In this document: in pieces, positions 16,950 to 26,841 of the stretch
Layout: each line of letters begins with the position of its first letter
Position numbering within the stretch: position 1 is the stretch's first letter
NCBI GenBank assembly: GCA_900467745.1
Contig: UBQW01000010.1
Location: 62,001 to 126,000 of the forward strand
Source of the DNA: Hyphomicrobiales bacterium
GTDB taxonomy: Bacteria > Pseudomonadota > Alphaproteobacteria > Rhizobiales > Rhizobiaceae
Reading direction: 5' to 3'
DNA length: 64,000 nucleotides
Position numbers and translations under genes: made by a program
The notes under the pieces: generated by a model
What the model was told of the DNA's origin: nothing
What the model saw: the letters and a program-made list of their open reading frames with translations, nothing else
Database searches by the model: none

Positions 16950-16992
16950 GTGACCATATTAAGCGGAATTTGACCAGAGAAAAACGTCATTC

Positions 16993-17505
16993 ATGAAAAG
17001 AATTTCAATCGGGAACACCATGCGCGATCCTTTCAAGAACCCCTTCCCCGCCTCCGACATTGCCCGGCACTCAATCTGGGAGATGCTCGTTCACCGCGAT
17101 ATCGACGCTTTCCTGGCCGCCGATTGGTCGATGGTCGAGCACGATTTCGTCGAGGACGGCTTCATCGGCATTGACGGTCGCAAGGAAGTGAGCCCCGACA
17201 AGTGGCGCCTCGCCTTCCCGACGCTTGCCGCCTATCGCGACGAATGGGTTCGCCAGGCCAAGGATTTTTCGACGCAATCCTTTGCAGAAGACACCCGCAC
17301 CGCCATTTTCACCACGACCACGCTCGAGGATATCGAGATTGAGGGCGAGATGGCGCTGGTACGCAAGAAGTTCGACGGTGGCATCGCCAAGGCCGACGGC
17401 AACCGCGACATCATGCAGTGGCAGACCCTTTATTACTGCCGCCTGCACGAGGGGCGTTGGAAGATCTCCGGTTTCACCGGCTATCTTCCGAACCCGATGG
17501 GTTGA
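16993..17505 (+). CDS. NTF2-like / SnoaL-fold protein
   Basis: A protein of up to 170 residues (161 if translation starts at ATG 17020, MRDPFKNPF). It has the alpha+beta cone pattern of the NTF2 superfamily: helix HSIWEMLVHRDIDAFLAADW, strand EDGFIGID, long strands TRTAIFTTTTLEDIEIEGEM and a closing WQTLYYCRLHEGRWKISGF. No catalytic signature is evident. It is first of a plus-strand operon with M81 copy 2 (20 bp downstream) and shares the divergent promoter region with RidA. In such operons small NTF2 proteins are often accessory enzymes or isomerases; no function is assigned. Confidence 0.75.
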   Translation: MKRISIGNTMRDPFKNPFPASDIARHSIWEMLVHRDIDAFLAADWSMVEHDFVEDGFIGIDGRKEVSPDKWRLAFPTLAAYRDEWVRQAKDFSTQSFAEDTRTAIFTTTTLEDIEIEGEMALVRKKFDGGIAKADGNRDIMQWQTLYYCRLHEGRWKISGFTGYLPNPMG

Positions 17506-17525
17506 TCAACACAAAGGCCGATACA

Positions 17526-18986
17526 TTGCGGATTTTCACGGCGGCTCTCGCAACCGAGACCAATACCTTCTCCCCCATTTGCGTCGATCGGCGCGCTTTC
17601 GAGGCGTCGCTCTATGCGCCGCCGGGCGAACATCCCGAAACGCCGACGCTCTGCTCCGCGCCGATCACCGTCGGCCGGCGCGTTTGCGCGGAGAAGGGCT
17701 GGACGCTGATCGAGGGCACCGCGACCTGGGCGGATCCGGCCGGTCTCGTCAACCGCGCGACCTATGAAGGCCTGCGCGACGAAATCCTCGGACAACTCCG
17801 CGCGGCGATGCCGGTCGATGCCGTCGTGCTCGGCCTGCATGGCGCCATGGTCGCCGCCGGTTACGAGGATACGGAAGGCGATACGCTGACGCGCATTCGC
17901 GAAATTGTCGGGCCCAATATTCCCGTTTTCGCCGAGCTCGATCCGCACAGCCATCTGACGGCCAAGCGTTTCGCCGCCGCCAATGCCTTCGTCTATTTCA
18001 AGGAGTTCCCGCACACGGACTTTGTCGATCGTGCCGAGGATCTGTGGCGCATCGCCGTCGACACGCTGGAGGGCCGTGTAAAACCGGACATGTCCGTCTT
18101 CGATTGCCAGATGATCGACGTGTTTCCGACCTCGCGCGATCCGATGCGCTCCTTCGTCGACAAGATCATGCAGATCGAGAAGGACGACCCCGACGTTCTC
18201 TCCATCTCCGTTGTCCACGGCTTCATGGCCGGCGACGTACCTGAGATGGGCACCAAGCTGCTGGTCGTCACCAATGACCGCAAGGCCAAGGGCGATGGGC
18301 TGGCGCGCGAACTGGGCATGGAACTCTTTTCGAAACGCGGCACCTTCATGATGCCGCAGATCGACGAGAAAGAGGCTGTGTCGCAGGCGCTGGCGGCGAC
18401 CGCATGGCCCGTCGTGATCGCCGATATGTGGGACAACCCCGGCGGCGGAACAGCCGGCGACGCGACAGTGGTGCTGGGCGAACTCCTGGCGCGCGGCGTC
18501 ACCGATGTGGCGATCGGCACGATCTGGGACCCGATGGCCGTGCAGATATGCATGGCGGCCGGCGAAGGCGCTGAGATTCCGTTGCGCTTCGGTGCCAAGT
18601 CCGCGCCGGGCACCGGCAACCCGATCGACGGTCTGGTCAAGGTCATAAAAATCGTGCCGAATGCCGAGATGCGCTTTGGCGAAAGCTTCGCGCCCTTCGG
18701 CGATGCGGCACACATCGTGCTCGATGGAATCGATATCATTTTGAACTCGACGCGTGCTCAAAGCTTCGATCCGAGCCTGTTCTCGGTCATGGGCATCGAT
18801 CCGACGCAGAAGAAGATCCTCGTCATCAAGTCGACGAACCACTTCTACGCCTCATTCTCGAAGATAGCATCCGAAATCATCTATTGCGCTGCCGGCACGC
18901 CTTATCCTAACAATCCGGCGAAGACGCCGTATCGGCGGGCGCGCAAGGATATCTGGCCCATGATCGCCGATCCCCACGGCGCTTAA
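17526..18986 (+). CDS. M81-family metallopeptidase (MlrC-like), copy 2
   Basis: A 486-residue MlrC homologue starting at TTG 17526 (LRIFTAALATETNTFSP), chosen because the family begins MRIxTAxLATETNTFSP there and AAAGG lies upstream; no in-frame ATG fits. Motifs: LGLHGAMVAAGYEDTEGD and FAELDPHSHLT (metal ligands), KEFPHTDFVDRA, then DMWDNPGGGTAGD in the C-terminal domain. DPHSH and HTDFVDRA differ from copy 1 (DLHGN), so the two copies belong to different subgroups and probably act on different substrates or steps. It is followed by a PLP enzyme gene 16 bp downstream. Confidence 0.9.
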   Translation: MRIFTAALATETNTFSPICVDRRAFEASLYAPPGEHPETPTLCSAPITVGRRVCAEKGWTLIEGTATWADPAGLVNRATYEGLRDEILGQLRAAMPVDAVVLGLHGAMVAAGYEDTEGDTLTRIREIVGPNIPVFAELDPHSHLTAKRFAAANAFVYFKEFPHTDFVDRAEDLWRIAVDTLEGRVKPDMSVFDCQMIDVFPTSRDPMRSFVDKIMQIEKDDPDVLSISVVHGFMAGDVPEMGTKLLVVTNDRKAKGDGLARELGMELFSKRGTFMMPQIDEKEAVSQALAATAWPVVIADMWDNPGGGTAGDATVVLGELLARGVTDVAIGTIWDPMAVQICMAAGEGAEIPLRFGAKSAPGTGNPIDGLVKVIKIVPNAEMRFGESFAPFGDAAHIVLDGIDIILNSTRAQSFDPSLFSVMGIDPTQKKILVIKSTNHFYASFSKIASEIIYCAAGTPYPNNPAKTPYRRARKDIWPMIADPHGA

Positions 18987-19002
18987 CATGGAGTAGCCTC
19001 AG

Positions 19003-20103
19003 ATGCACAACAGCCCATTTGCCGTCGTCGCCAAGCCCGGCGACAGGGTCGCGGATCTCTCGACACCTCGGCCGATTATCGATGAAGACCGGATGACGGC
19101 CAATATCGCCCGCACGCAGGCCTACATGGACGCGCACGGCATCGACTTCCGTCCGCACATCAAGACGCACAAGATCCCAGCGCTGGCTGCCCAGCAGGTG
19201 GCGGCGGGCGCCAAGGGCATCAATTGCCAAAAGGTCACCGAGGCCGAAGTTTTCGCCGACGCGGGCTTCGTGGACATCCTCATCACCTTCAACATCATCG
19301 GCAGCGCGAAACTCGAGCGTCTCGCGGCGCTGAACGAGCGGATATCCGGGCTGAAGGTGGTCGCGGATAGCGCCTACACCGTCGACGGTCTGGCTACCTA
19401 TTTTGCTGCGCGCAAGCCGCTTGTGGTGCTGGTCGAGTGCGATACCGGCGCTGGGCGCTGCGGCGTGCAGAAGCCCGCGCAAGCCGTGGCGCTCGCCAAG
19501 CACATCGACGCTGCAGCGGGCCTCACCTTTGGCGGGCTGCTGAATTATCCGAAGCCGGGCGCCGCCACCGAGGTCCAGGCCTTTCTTGCGCAAACGCTGA
19601 GCTTGCTTGAGGCCGAAGGCATCGCCTGCCCTATCGTCAGCAATGGCGGCTCGCCGAGCCTGTTCGATGCCCATCTGGTTCCCGCCGCCACAGAACACCG
19701 GGCCGGCACCTACATCTATAATGACCGCTCCATGGTCCGCGCCGGACATTGCACAGTGGACGACTGCGCCATGCATATTCTCGTCACTGTCGTTTCCCGC
19801 CCGACGGGGGATCGCGCCGTTATCGATGCGGGCTCGAAAGCACTGACCTCCGACCTGCTCGGCTTCACGGATTATGGCCAGGTGGTCGGCTATCCGCAGG
19901 CGTCGATCACCGGTCTCTCGGAAGAGCACGGCGTGATCGACCTCTCGAAATGCGAGGGGGCTCGGCCGCAGATCGGCGACAAGCTTCTGATCATCCCGAA
20001 CCACACCTGCGTGGTCTCGAACCTCTTTGACACCATGGTCTTCCATCGCGACGGCGTCGTCACCCGCATCGAGGACGTCGCCGCTCGCGGGCTTGTCTGG
20101 TAG
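19003..20103 (+). CDS. PLP enzyme of the D-threonine aldolase / D-serine dehydratase (DSD1-like) family
   Basis: A 366-residue fold-type III PLP protein: N-terminal alanine-racemase-like barrel with RPHIKTHK (Lys54 forms the Schiff base) and VLVECDTGAGRCGV, and a C-terminal beta domain. The zinc site reads NHTC, i.e. H334-x-C336. To my knowledge His-x-Cys marks the zinc-dependent D-serine dehydratases, while D-threonine aldolases have His-x-Asp, so dehydration of a D-3-hydroxy-amino acid is the better guess. A dehydratase would release an enamine, matching the RidA gene on the other side of the divergent promoter. It is last in the NTF2-M81 operon. Confidence 0.82.
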   Translation: MHNSPFAVVAKPGDRVADLSTPRPIIDEDRMTANIARTQAYMDAHGIDFRPHIKTHKIPALAAQQVAAGAKGINCQKVTEAEVFADAGFVDILITFNIIGSAKLERLAALNERISGLKVVADSAYTVDGLATYFAARKPLVVLVECDTGAGRCGVQKPAQAVALAKHIDAAAGLTFGGLLNYPKPGAATEVQAFLAQTLSLLEAEGIACPIVSNGGSPSLFDAHLVPAATEHRAGTYIYNDRSMVRAGHCTVDDCAMHILVTVVSRPTGDRAVIDAGSKALTSDLLGFTDYGQVVGYPQASITGLSEEHGVIDLSKCEGARPQIGDKLLIIPNHTCVVSNLFDTMVFHRDGVVTRIEDVAARGLVW

Positions 20104-20230
20104 TCGCAGCATCGGGTTGGCGGCCGTTCACAGGCCGGTAACGCCGTTGGGTAGTCCTCCTTGAAGTTTGCCATATCCGGCGCATCTTATTGATGCGCCA
20201 GTATTCCGGCGACGTCATGGGAGATCATTC

Positions 20231-20533
20231 ATGAGAGCTTTGATTGCATTGGGAGTCGCAGGGAGCCTGGCGTGCATTTCAGCCGCGCAGGCGCCGTCGC
20301 AATGGCAGACCTATTCCGGTGTCCGTGTCGATTCCGATCCGACCACTCTGGCCCGCTTCGATCACACCTATCCCTATTGCGAGCAGGAAGCGTTTCGCCG
20401 CGGCTCGACCGACGTGAACAGCCTGTGGCACGTGACGGCACTGCGCAATTGTATGTACCGCCACGGAATCGTCGACAGGGGCTCCTACTCGTACCCGGCC
20501 AACGCGTTATTCTACAATTTCCTCGATCGCTGA
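20231..20533 (+). CDS. Small exported protein of unknown function
   Basis: A 100-residue protein with a clear signal peptide (MRALIALGVAGSLACISAAQA, cleavage after AQA) leaving a mature chain of about 79 residues. The mature part has two widely spaced Cys residues (YPYCEQEAF and LRNCMYRHG) that could form one disulfide, and many Tyr/His. ATG 20231 has GGGAGATC upstream; longer readings lack a signal sequence. I do not recognise the family. It stands alone between two operons, and its stop codon runs straight into a strong stem-loop. Confidence 0.7.
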   Translation: MRALIALGVAGSLACISAAQAPSQWQTYSGVRVDSDPTTLARFDHTYPYCEQEAFRRGSTDVNSLWHVTALRNCMYRHGIVDRGSYSYPANALFYNFLDR

Positions 20534-20553
20534 TGGCGCGACTGCGCTCGCGA

Positions 20554-21690
<1,137 letters not shown>

Positions 21691-21739
21691 AACCTGTCTC
21701 CGGTCACCGCCACGCGCGGCGCTTACTCTCGATAGCGAA

Positions 21740-21770
21740 GGGATCGCGGGTGTTGCGCGCCCGCGATCCC
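21740..21770 (-). terminator. Intercistronic stem-loop after solute-binding protein gene
   Basis: GGGATCGCGGG and CCCGCGATCCC form a perfect 11-bp stem with a 9-nt loop, starting 10 bp after the SBP stop codon and before the ATPase gene. It may stabilise the SBP message or partly terminate transcription, giving more binding protein than ATPase. Confidence 0.7.
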
Positions 21771-21780
21771 CAACAAAGGC

Positions 21781-23013
21781 TTACTTGAACGCTTCGATCT
21801 CGCCAGCGGCCTTCTTGATGGCGTCAGCTGGTTCGGCCTTGCCTGTCACGACGGACTGGACCATTTCGATCATGGAGTTCTGGAAACCCTTGTAATCGGT
21901 GAAGAGCGGCTCGGGACCACCATAGGCGATACCGTCGATGAACGGCTTCCAGGAAGCATCGGCCTTGATGAATTCATCGACCTTTGCCGACGGACGCAGA
22001 GGTGTAAGGCCAGCGCCGCCCTGGAGTTCGTATTCGCCCTGCGGCTCGGGAGAGGTGATGTACTTGGCGAACTCGATCGCCTTGTCCTCGACACCAGAAC
22101 CCTTGAAGATCGCCAGGCTGTCGGTGATGAGCAGCGTGCCTGGGCCCTTGGCGTCCGGACCGAGCGGCAGCGTCGTCACACCCCAGTTGATCTTCGTGTC
22201 CTTGAGGCGGGCGGCAGCGCCGGAACCCGCCTGGATCATGCCGACCTTGCCGTCGAGGAAGATCGCACGAACTTCGTTCTGCTCGTAAGCGGTCGGGCCT
22301 TCTTCGGAGTAAGGCGTGATGTCCTTGTAGGCCTGCAGAGCGGCCAGAACACCGGGGCTATCCAGCGTGATCTTGCCATCGGCGTCGATGACGGTCGCGT
22401 TGTTGGTGTAAACCCAGTGCATGAACTGGTGCATAGTGTTGTCGAAGGTCTTGGCGGACAGGCCGTAGCCCGGGATGCCCGTCTTTTCCTTGATGGTCTT
22501 TGCAGCAGCGATTTCTTCAGCCCAGGTTGTCGGTGGCTTCTCGGGGTCCAGGCCGGCCTGCTTGAACAAATCCTTGTTCCAGTAGAGCGCCTTGGTGGAG
22601 AATGCGATCGGCACGCCCCACTGGTTGCCCTCGAAGGTTACCGTGTCGACGATGTGCGGGTAGTAGCCCTTCTTCTCGTCGTCGGTCATCGGAACTGGAA
22701 CGATCAGGTCGTTCTGGGCGAATTCCTTGAGCGTGCGCGAGCCGACGTAAGCCATCGCGACTGGCGTGCCGGCGGCGGCGAGCGTGGTTGCCTTGTCCTG
22801 GCACTGCGCCCAGCCAACGACTTCAGGCGCAACCTTCCAGCCGGGATTCTTGCCTTCCCATTCCTTGATGTACTTCTCGTGGATCGGGTCGATCTTGTCG
22901 CCGCAATAGATCCAGCTGATTTCCTTGTCGGCAGCTTCGGCCGTCATGGCGCCAAGCGCCGTCGAGCCGAGCAAGGCCAGTGCCATAAGGCTAGTTTTGA
23001 AAGCGATGCTCAC
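21781..23013 (-). CDS. Carbohydrate ABC transporter substrate-binding protein (family 1)
   Basis: A 410-residue periplasmic binding protein with a signal peptide (ALALLGSTALGAMTAEAADK, cleavage after AEA) and the family-1 pattern: AGTPVAMAYVGSRTLKEFA, WGVPIAFSTKALYWNKDLFK, GLDPEKPPTTWAEEIAAAK, and GKVGMIQAGSG. GTG at 23013 is the start, with GGGAG 7 nt upstream. It should capture a mono- or oligosaccharide for the two permeases encoded just upstream. The shared promoter element hints at the GH20/M81 island substrate, but nothing in the protein fixes the ligand. Confidence 0.95.
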   Translation of the reverse strand: MSIAFKTSLMALALLGSTALGAMTAEAADKEISWIYCGDKIDPIHEKYIKEWEGKNPGWKVAPEVVGWAQCQDKATTLAAAGTPVAMAYVGSRTLKEFAQNDLIVPVPMTDDEKKGYYPHIVDTVTFEGNQWGVPIAFSTKALYWNKDLFKQAGLDPEKPPTTWAEEIAAAKTIKEKTGIPGYGLSAKTFDNTMHQFMHWVYTNNATVIDADGKITLDSPGVLAALQAYKDITPYSEEGPTAYEQNEVRAIFLDGKVGMIQAGSGAAARLKDTKINWGVTTLPLGPDAKGPGTLLITDSLAIFKGSGVEDKAIEFAKYITSPEPQGEYELQGGAGLTPLRPSAKVDEFIKADASWKPFIDGIAYGGPEPLFTDYKGFQNSMIEMVQSVVTGKAEPADAIKKAAGEIEAFK

Positions 23014-23045
23014 GTCAATACTCCCGTTAGTTAGCTGTTCACTTG

Positions 23046-23903
23046 TTATTGTTTTACCGCACCGGCAGTCAGACCGCCGACGAGATATCGTTGCAGGAAG
23101 AAGATGATGACCATCGCGGGCAGAATGCCGACGAAGGAGGCTGCCATCAGCTCGTTCCAGATAACCTCCTGCTTACCGAAGTAAGCAAAGAGCCCCACCG
23201 GCAACGGCATGTATTCGGTCTTCGAGTTGAAGGTAAGCGCGAAGATGAATTGCTGCGCGTAGGCGCCGATGAAAGTGGTGATGGCGACGACGATGATCCC
23301 CGGCATGGCAATCGGCAGGATCACGCGGCGCAACGTATAGAAGTGACTGGCTCCATCCATATAGGCGGCCTCGTTCAGCTCCTGCGGGATGCGGATCATG
23401 TAGGTCCGCAGCAGCCAGATCGCCGAAGGAATGAGGAACGCCACGCCTGGCACGATCATCGCGAAATAGGTGTTGAGCACGCCGAGCGTGCGCATCAGTC
23501 GGAAAAGCGGAATGAGCAGCACGGCGCCAGAGAACATGTTTACCGTCAGGAACGCGCCAAGCAGCAGGCCCATGCCGCGAAATTCGAACTTCGCGAAGGC
23601 GTAGGAGGCCGGGATGACGAGCGCTAGCACGATCACGGTGACGATAATCGAGATGAAGAAGGAGTTGAAGATATAGCGCCCGAAGCCCGGAACGCTGATC
23701 CACATGGTGCGATAGGCCTCGAACGAGCCGTTCTCCGGCCAAAAGCGGTACGGCGACGAGAATAGCTGGCTGAGCGGCTTCAGCGACACCAGGAAGCCTT
23801 CGACGAAGGGCGCCAGCACGAAGGTGAGGAACACCAAGACACCAAGGTAAATCAGCAGGATTTCCCACCAGCTGTAGCGATCGATCATGGCCGCGTTCTT
23901 CAT
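23046..23903 (-). CDS. Carbohydrate ABC transporter permease (MalG-like)
   Basis: A 285-residue inner-membrane protein with six predicted segments, the first at FLTFVLAPFVEGFLV, and the permease EAA loop EAAYMDGASHFYTLRRVILP that docks on the ATPase. MalG-type features include the periplasmic loop with FWPENGSFEAYRTMW and the end GGLTAGAVKQ. It overlaps the upstream permease gene by 4 bp (ATGA). Confidence 0.95.
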   Translation of the reverse strand: MKNAAMIDRYSWWEILLIYLGVLVFLTFVLAPFVEGFLVSLKPLSQLFSSPYRFWPENGSFEAYRTMWISVPGFGRYIFNSFFISIIVTVIVLALVIPASYAFAKFEFRGMGLLLGAFLTVNMFSGAVLLIPLFRLMRTLGVLNTYFAMIVPGVAFLIPSAIWLLRTYMIRIPQELNEAAYMDGASHFYTLRRVILPIAMPGIIVVAITTFIGAYAQQFIFALTFNSKTEYMPLPVGLFAYFGKQEVIWNELMAASFVGILPAMVIIFFLQRYLVGGLTAGAVKQ

Positions 23904-24784
23904 GCGCGCTTCTCCGGGTTGAGCCGACGGGTGACACGGAAATAGGCAAAGCAGAATGCCGAGAGGAAGATGCAGATCAGCACCGCGCGGGCCGCACCCT
24001 CACCATATTTCTTCGAGCCGATGGCCGTCTGGTAGGTATCGATGATCATCGTCGTGGTCTGTCCGCTGGGGCCGCCCTGCGTCAGGATCCAGATGATATC
24101 GAAGGAGTTGAACGTGGCAATGAGCGATAGCATCGACATTGTGATGATCGACGGCACCATCAGCGGCAAGGTGATGCGGCGGAAGCGATAGAAACGCCCC
24201 GCGCCATCCGTCCAGGCCGCCTCGTAGAGATCCTTCGGGATCGACTGGATGGCTGCCAGGAAATAGATGGTGACCATCGGCACGCCGATCCACACGTCGG
24301 TGATGATCGTTGCCCAGAATGCCGTGTTGCCATAGGCGAGAAAGGCCACCGGGCCGTCCACGAAGCCGATGCGCTGCAGCATGCCCGAGATCATCCCGAA
24401 CTGGCCGTTATACATCCAGCCCCACATGAAGATGCCGATCGCCATCGGCACCACCCATGGCGGCATGGTCAGGAGACGAAACAGTGAGCGACCGGGCACC
24501 GCGCTGTTCAGCAGCGATGCGCCGAAGGTGCCGATGATCATCTTCAGCGAGACCGAGAAGAAGGTCCAGATGAAGGTGCGGACGATCACGTCTGCGAAGG
24601 TCGCGTTGAAGATCTTCTCATAGTTCGCCCAGCCCACCCAATTGGTCACTTTTCTGAGCGACGCATCGGTAAAGGACAGAATGAACGTATCGACGAGCGG
24701 GTAAGCGACGATGACCGCAACATAGAGGACTGCCGGAAGGAGAAGGATCCAGGCGAAGATGAGGTTGCTTCTTTGAACGTTCAT
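23900..24784 (-). CDS. Carbohydrate ABC transporter permease (MalF-like)
   Basis: A 294-residue permease (MNVQRSNLIFAWILLLPAVL) with six predicted membrane segments and the EAA loop EAAWTDGAGRFYRFRRITLP. ATG 24784 has GAGGAGGG upstream; the longer in-frame extension is basic and not membrane-protein-like. It begins 13 bp after the Gfo/Idh stop and ends overlapping the second permease gene, so the two permeases are translationally coupled. Confidence 0.95.
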   Translation of the reverse strand: MNVQRSNLIFAWILLLPAVLYVAVIVAYPLVDTFILSFTDASLRKVTNWVGWANYEKIFNATFADVIVRTFIWTFFSVSLKMIIGTFGASLLNSAVPGRSLFRLLTMPPWVVPMAIGIFMWGWMYNGQFGMISGMLQRIGFVDGPVAFLAYGNTAFWATIITDVWIGVPMVTIYFLAAIQSIPKDLYEAAWTDGAGRFYRFRRITLPLMVPSIITMSMLSLIATFNSFDIIWILTQGGPSGQTTTMIIDTYQTAIGSKKYGEGAARAVLICIFLSAFCFAYFRVTRRLNPEKRA

Positions 24785-24797
24785 CCTGCCGCCCTCC

Positions 24798-25955
24798 TCA
24801 AGCCGCTCTGGCGTGGAGCGCCTCGTCGAACTTGTCCCATACGGGACGCAGGTCGACAACCGTCTTCTTGATGCGGGCCTCGTCCATGGAGAGTGCCAGA
24901 ATACCGGCTTCAAGGGCATTCAGGGTCGAGACGGGCAGCACCGTACCGGTGCGAACGCTGTCGAGAATGTCGGCCGCCATCTGTTCGTCGGCACCATAGT
25001 GCTGCGAGAGTTCGGTGGCCGCGTATTTGTTCTCAACGACCTTCTTGCCGGTCAGCTGCTCATGCACATCGAGATAGCCGCGCACGAAGTCGCCCTCGGC
25101 CATCCCGCGCGAGCCCATGATCGCAAAGCGGCGGAACTGGTCAGGAACGTTGAGGTTGGTATGGAAGTTCATGCCCACGCCATTGGCATATTCGACGATG
25201 GCGACCTGGTAGTCGATGATATCGGCATCGCTGTCGAACACCTTGTCGGTGCCCTTCCAGCCACTCGGCTTGCGATGGAACAGCTCGAGGTCATTGATTC
25301 CTTCGCGAGCGGGATCGTTTGCCGGCGTAAAGCTCTTGCGGCCGCCGAAGCTTGCGACCCGCTCGGGCCGCGCGCCGGCGATGCCATTATAAAGGTCGAG
25401 ATCGTGGCAGCACTTCTCCAGCATGAAACTGCCGGAATAACGCTCGTAGCGGCGCCAGTCGCGCATGAAGAATGCGCCGTGATAGGGTTCGATATGCTCG
25501 GACGCCTCGATCGAGACGATCTGGCCGAGATTGCCGGCAGCCTGGACCGCCTGCAGGTCGCGATAAAGCGGCGAGTAACGCAGCACGAGGCCGACCATCA
25601 GCCGCTCGTGACCGAACTTGGCCATCAGACGCGCAAGCTCGATGCTTTCGGCGATCGTAGTGACGATCGGCTTTTCGCAGAACACCTTCAGACCGGCTTC
25701 GAGGCCGATGCGGATATGCTCGAGATGGAAGAGGTTGGGCGAGCCGATCATCAGGAGATCGAGCTTTTCGTTGGCGATCAGCTCCTGCGGCGTCGCATAG
25801 GATTTGCCGACGGAAACGCCCTTTTCGACGAGACCCGGCAGGCCCGCGGGCTCGGGATCGACATAGCCGACGATCTCGAAGCTTTCATCAATCGACTTGA
25901 AGACGTAGCCCAGATAGCCGAGCCGGAAACCTAGCCCGATAATTCCCACTTTCAT
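24798..25955 (-). CDS. Gfo/Idh/MocA-family oxidoreductase
   Basis: A 385-residue NAD(P)-dependent sugar oxidoreductase: Rossmann start MKVGIIGLGFRLGYLG, then the EKPI motif (VFCEKPIVTT) with the Lys that contacts substrate, and a C-terminal beta-sheet domain (SFMLEKCCHDLDLYNGIAG, with the conserved D/H active-site pair). Known members act on inositols, glucose-6-phosphate derivatives, N-acetylhexosamines or scyllo-inosose. ATG 25955 follows GAGAGC. It is first in the ABC transporter operon and presumably oxidises the imported sugar; copy B of the 23-nt element lies 26 bp upstream. Confidence 0.92.
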   Translation of the reverse strand: MKVGIIGLGFRLGYLGYVFKSIDESFEIVGYVDPEPAGLPGLVEKGVSVGKSYATPQELIANEKLDLLMIGSPNLFHLEHIRIGLEAGLKVFCEKPIVTTIAESIELARLMAKFGHERLMVGLVLRYSPLYRDLQAVQAAGNLGQIVSIEASEHIEPYHGAFFMRDWRRYERYSGSFMLEKCCHDLDLYNGIAGARPERVASFGGRKSFTPANDPAREGINDLELFHRKPSGWKGTDKVFDSDADIIDYQVAIVEYANGVGMNFHTNLNVPDQFRRFAIMGSRGMAEGDFVRGYLDVHEQLTGKKVVENKYAATELSQHYGADEQMAADILDSVRTGTVLPVSTLNALEAGILALSMDEARIKKTVVDLRPVWDKFDEALHARAA

Positions 25956-26283
25956 GCTGCTCTCGTTCCCATTTACGTAATTTATTTTCGTCAAGTTGAG
26001 ACAAAAATTCGATCTCGTCAACACGAAACACGGAAAAAGTTGGAACTGTGAAATTAATTTTCATAACGCTTGTTTGACAGGCATTTTGATTTTCATCCTG
26101 GGCACAGCGAGCGCCGAACGCCCAATCTGCGGCCTGAGCCGTCCCCACCCTTGCCTTCAAAGGGCAATCAGCCGGAAGTTCCGCCTGTCTTTGAAGCACG
26201 CGCACTGTGAGCATTGACAGATTTCGTGCCGTCTCTCACAAGTTCGAGTAAACCATTCCAACATCGATTGCGAGGCGTGTCAA
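25956..26283. other. Intergenic region between divergent operons
   Basis: A 328-bp AT-richer gap between the Gfo/Idh gene (minus) and an Lrp-type regulator (plus). It holds copy B of the shared element (25982-26004), an imperfect 17-bp palindrome ACGTAATTTATTTTCGT at 25975-25991 that overlaps it, and a consensus-like TTGACA at 26214-26219 that could be a -35 box for the regulator, although no good -10 follows. I see no gene in it. Confidence 0.6.
25982..26004 (-). promoter_or_regulatory. Shared 23-nt promoter/operator element, copy B
   Basis: Minus-strand TTGTC, 8 nt, ACGAAAATAA, the same length and order as copy A before RidA (16927-16949). It ends 26 bp before the Gfo/Idh start codon. The AT-rich half is part of an imperfect palindrome (ACGwAAwTwAwTTwCGT), as expected for a dimeric regulator. 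Confidence 0.55.
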
Positions 26284-26766
26284 ATGAACGATTCTACCGC
26301 TAAAATCGATGCGTTTGACATGAAGATCCTCAGCGCAATGCAGAATGACGCGACCTTGTCGCAGCGCGACCTGGCTGAAAAGATCGGCCTATCGCAAAAC
26401 GCCTGCTGGCGTCGGCTACAACGGTTGCATTCCCTTGGCCTTATCAGGGGATCGCATAGCGACATCGACCTCAAGGCGCTGGGTTTCGATCTAACAGTCT
26501 TCGTCATGATCCGCACGCGCCATCATTCGAAGGAATGGAGCGAGGGTTTTCGGGCACACGTCGAACGGTTACCCGAGGTGATCGACTTCTATCGCATCGG
26601 CGGCGACTGGGATTACTTGATCAAGGTCGTAACAAAAGGCATGTCCGGCTACGACGCCTTCTACCAGAAGCTCATCACGAATTTCGATCTCGCTACGGTG
26701 ACAGGCTTCTTCTCGATGGAGGCCATCATCAATAACCGCCCGGTCGATCTGACGCGACTGCGCTGA
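26284..26766 (+). CDS. Lrp/AsnC-family transcriptional regulator
   Basis: A 160-residue regulator: helix-turn-helix at about residues 10-60 (FDMKILSAMQNDATLSQRDL, IGLSQNACWRRLQRL) and a RAM domain ending FFSMEAIINNRPVDLTRL, with IGGDWDYLIKV as the ligand-cleft strand. Unlike PutR in this window it carries WRR in the recognition helix. It is divergent from the Gfo/Idh-ABC operon and convergent with the MFS-ABM gene; its target is unknown. Autoregulation or control of the neighbouring ABC operon are both possible. Confidence 0.93.
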   Translation: MNDSTAKIDAFDMKILSAMQNDATLSQRDLAEKIGLSQNACWRRLQRLHSLGLIRGSHSDIDLKALGFDLTVFVMIRTRHHSKEWSEGFRAHVERLPEVIDFYRIGGDWDYLIKVVTKGMSGYDAFYQKLITNFDLATVTGFFSMEAIINNRPVDLTRLR

Positions 26767-26804
26767 CGAAAGAAGCGAGGAAGACCCCGGCTGTTATGAC
26801 AAAT

Positions 26805-26828
26805 GAAGGGGACCTCCCAGCCCCCTTC
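26805..26828. terminator. Stem-loop between convergent genes
   Basis: GAAGGGG and CCCCTTC form a 7-bp stem with a 10-nt loop in the gap between the Lrp regulator and the convergent MFS gene. It is a plausible bidirectional terminator without a long T-run. Confidence 0.45.
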
Positions 26829-26841
26829 TATGTCCAGACTT

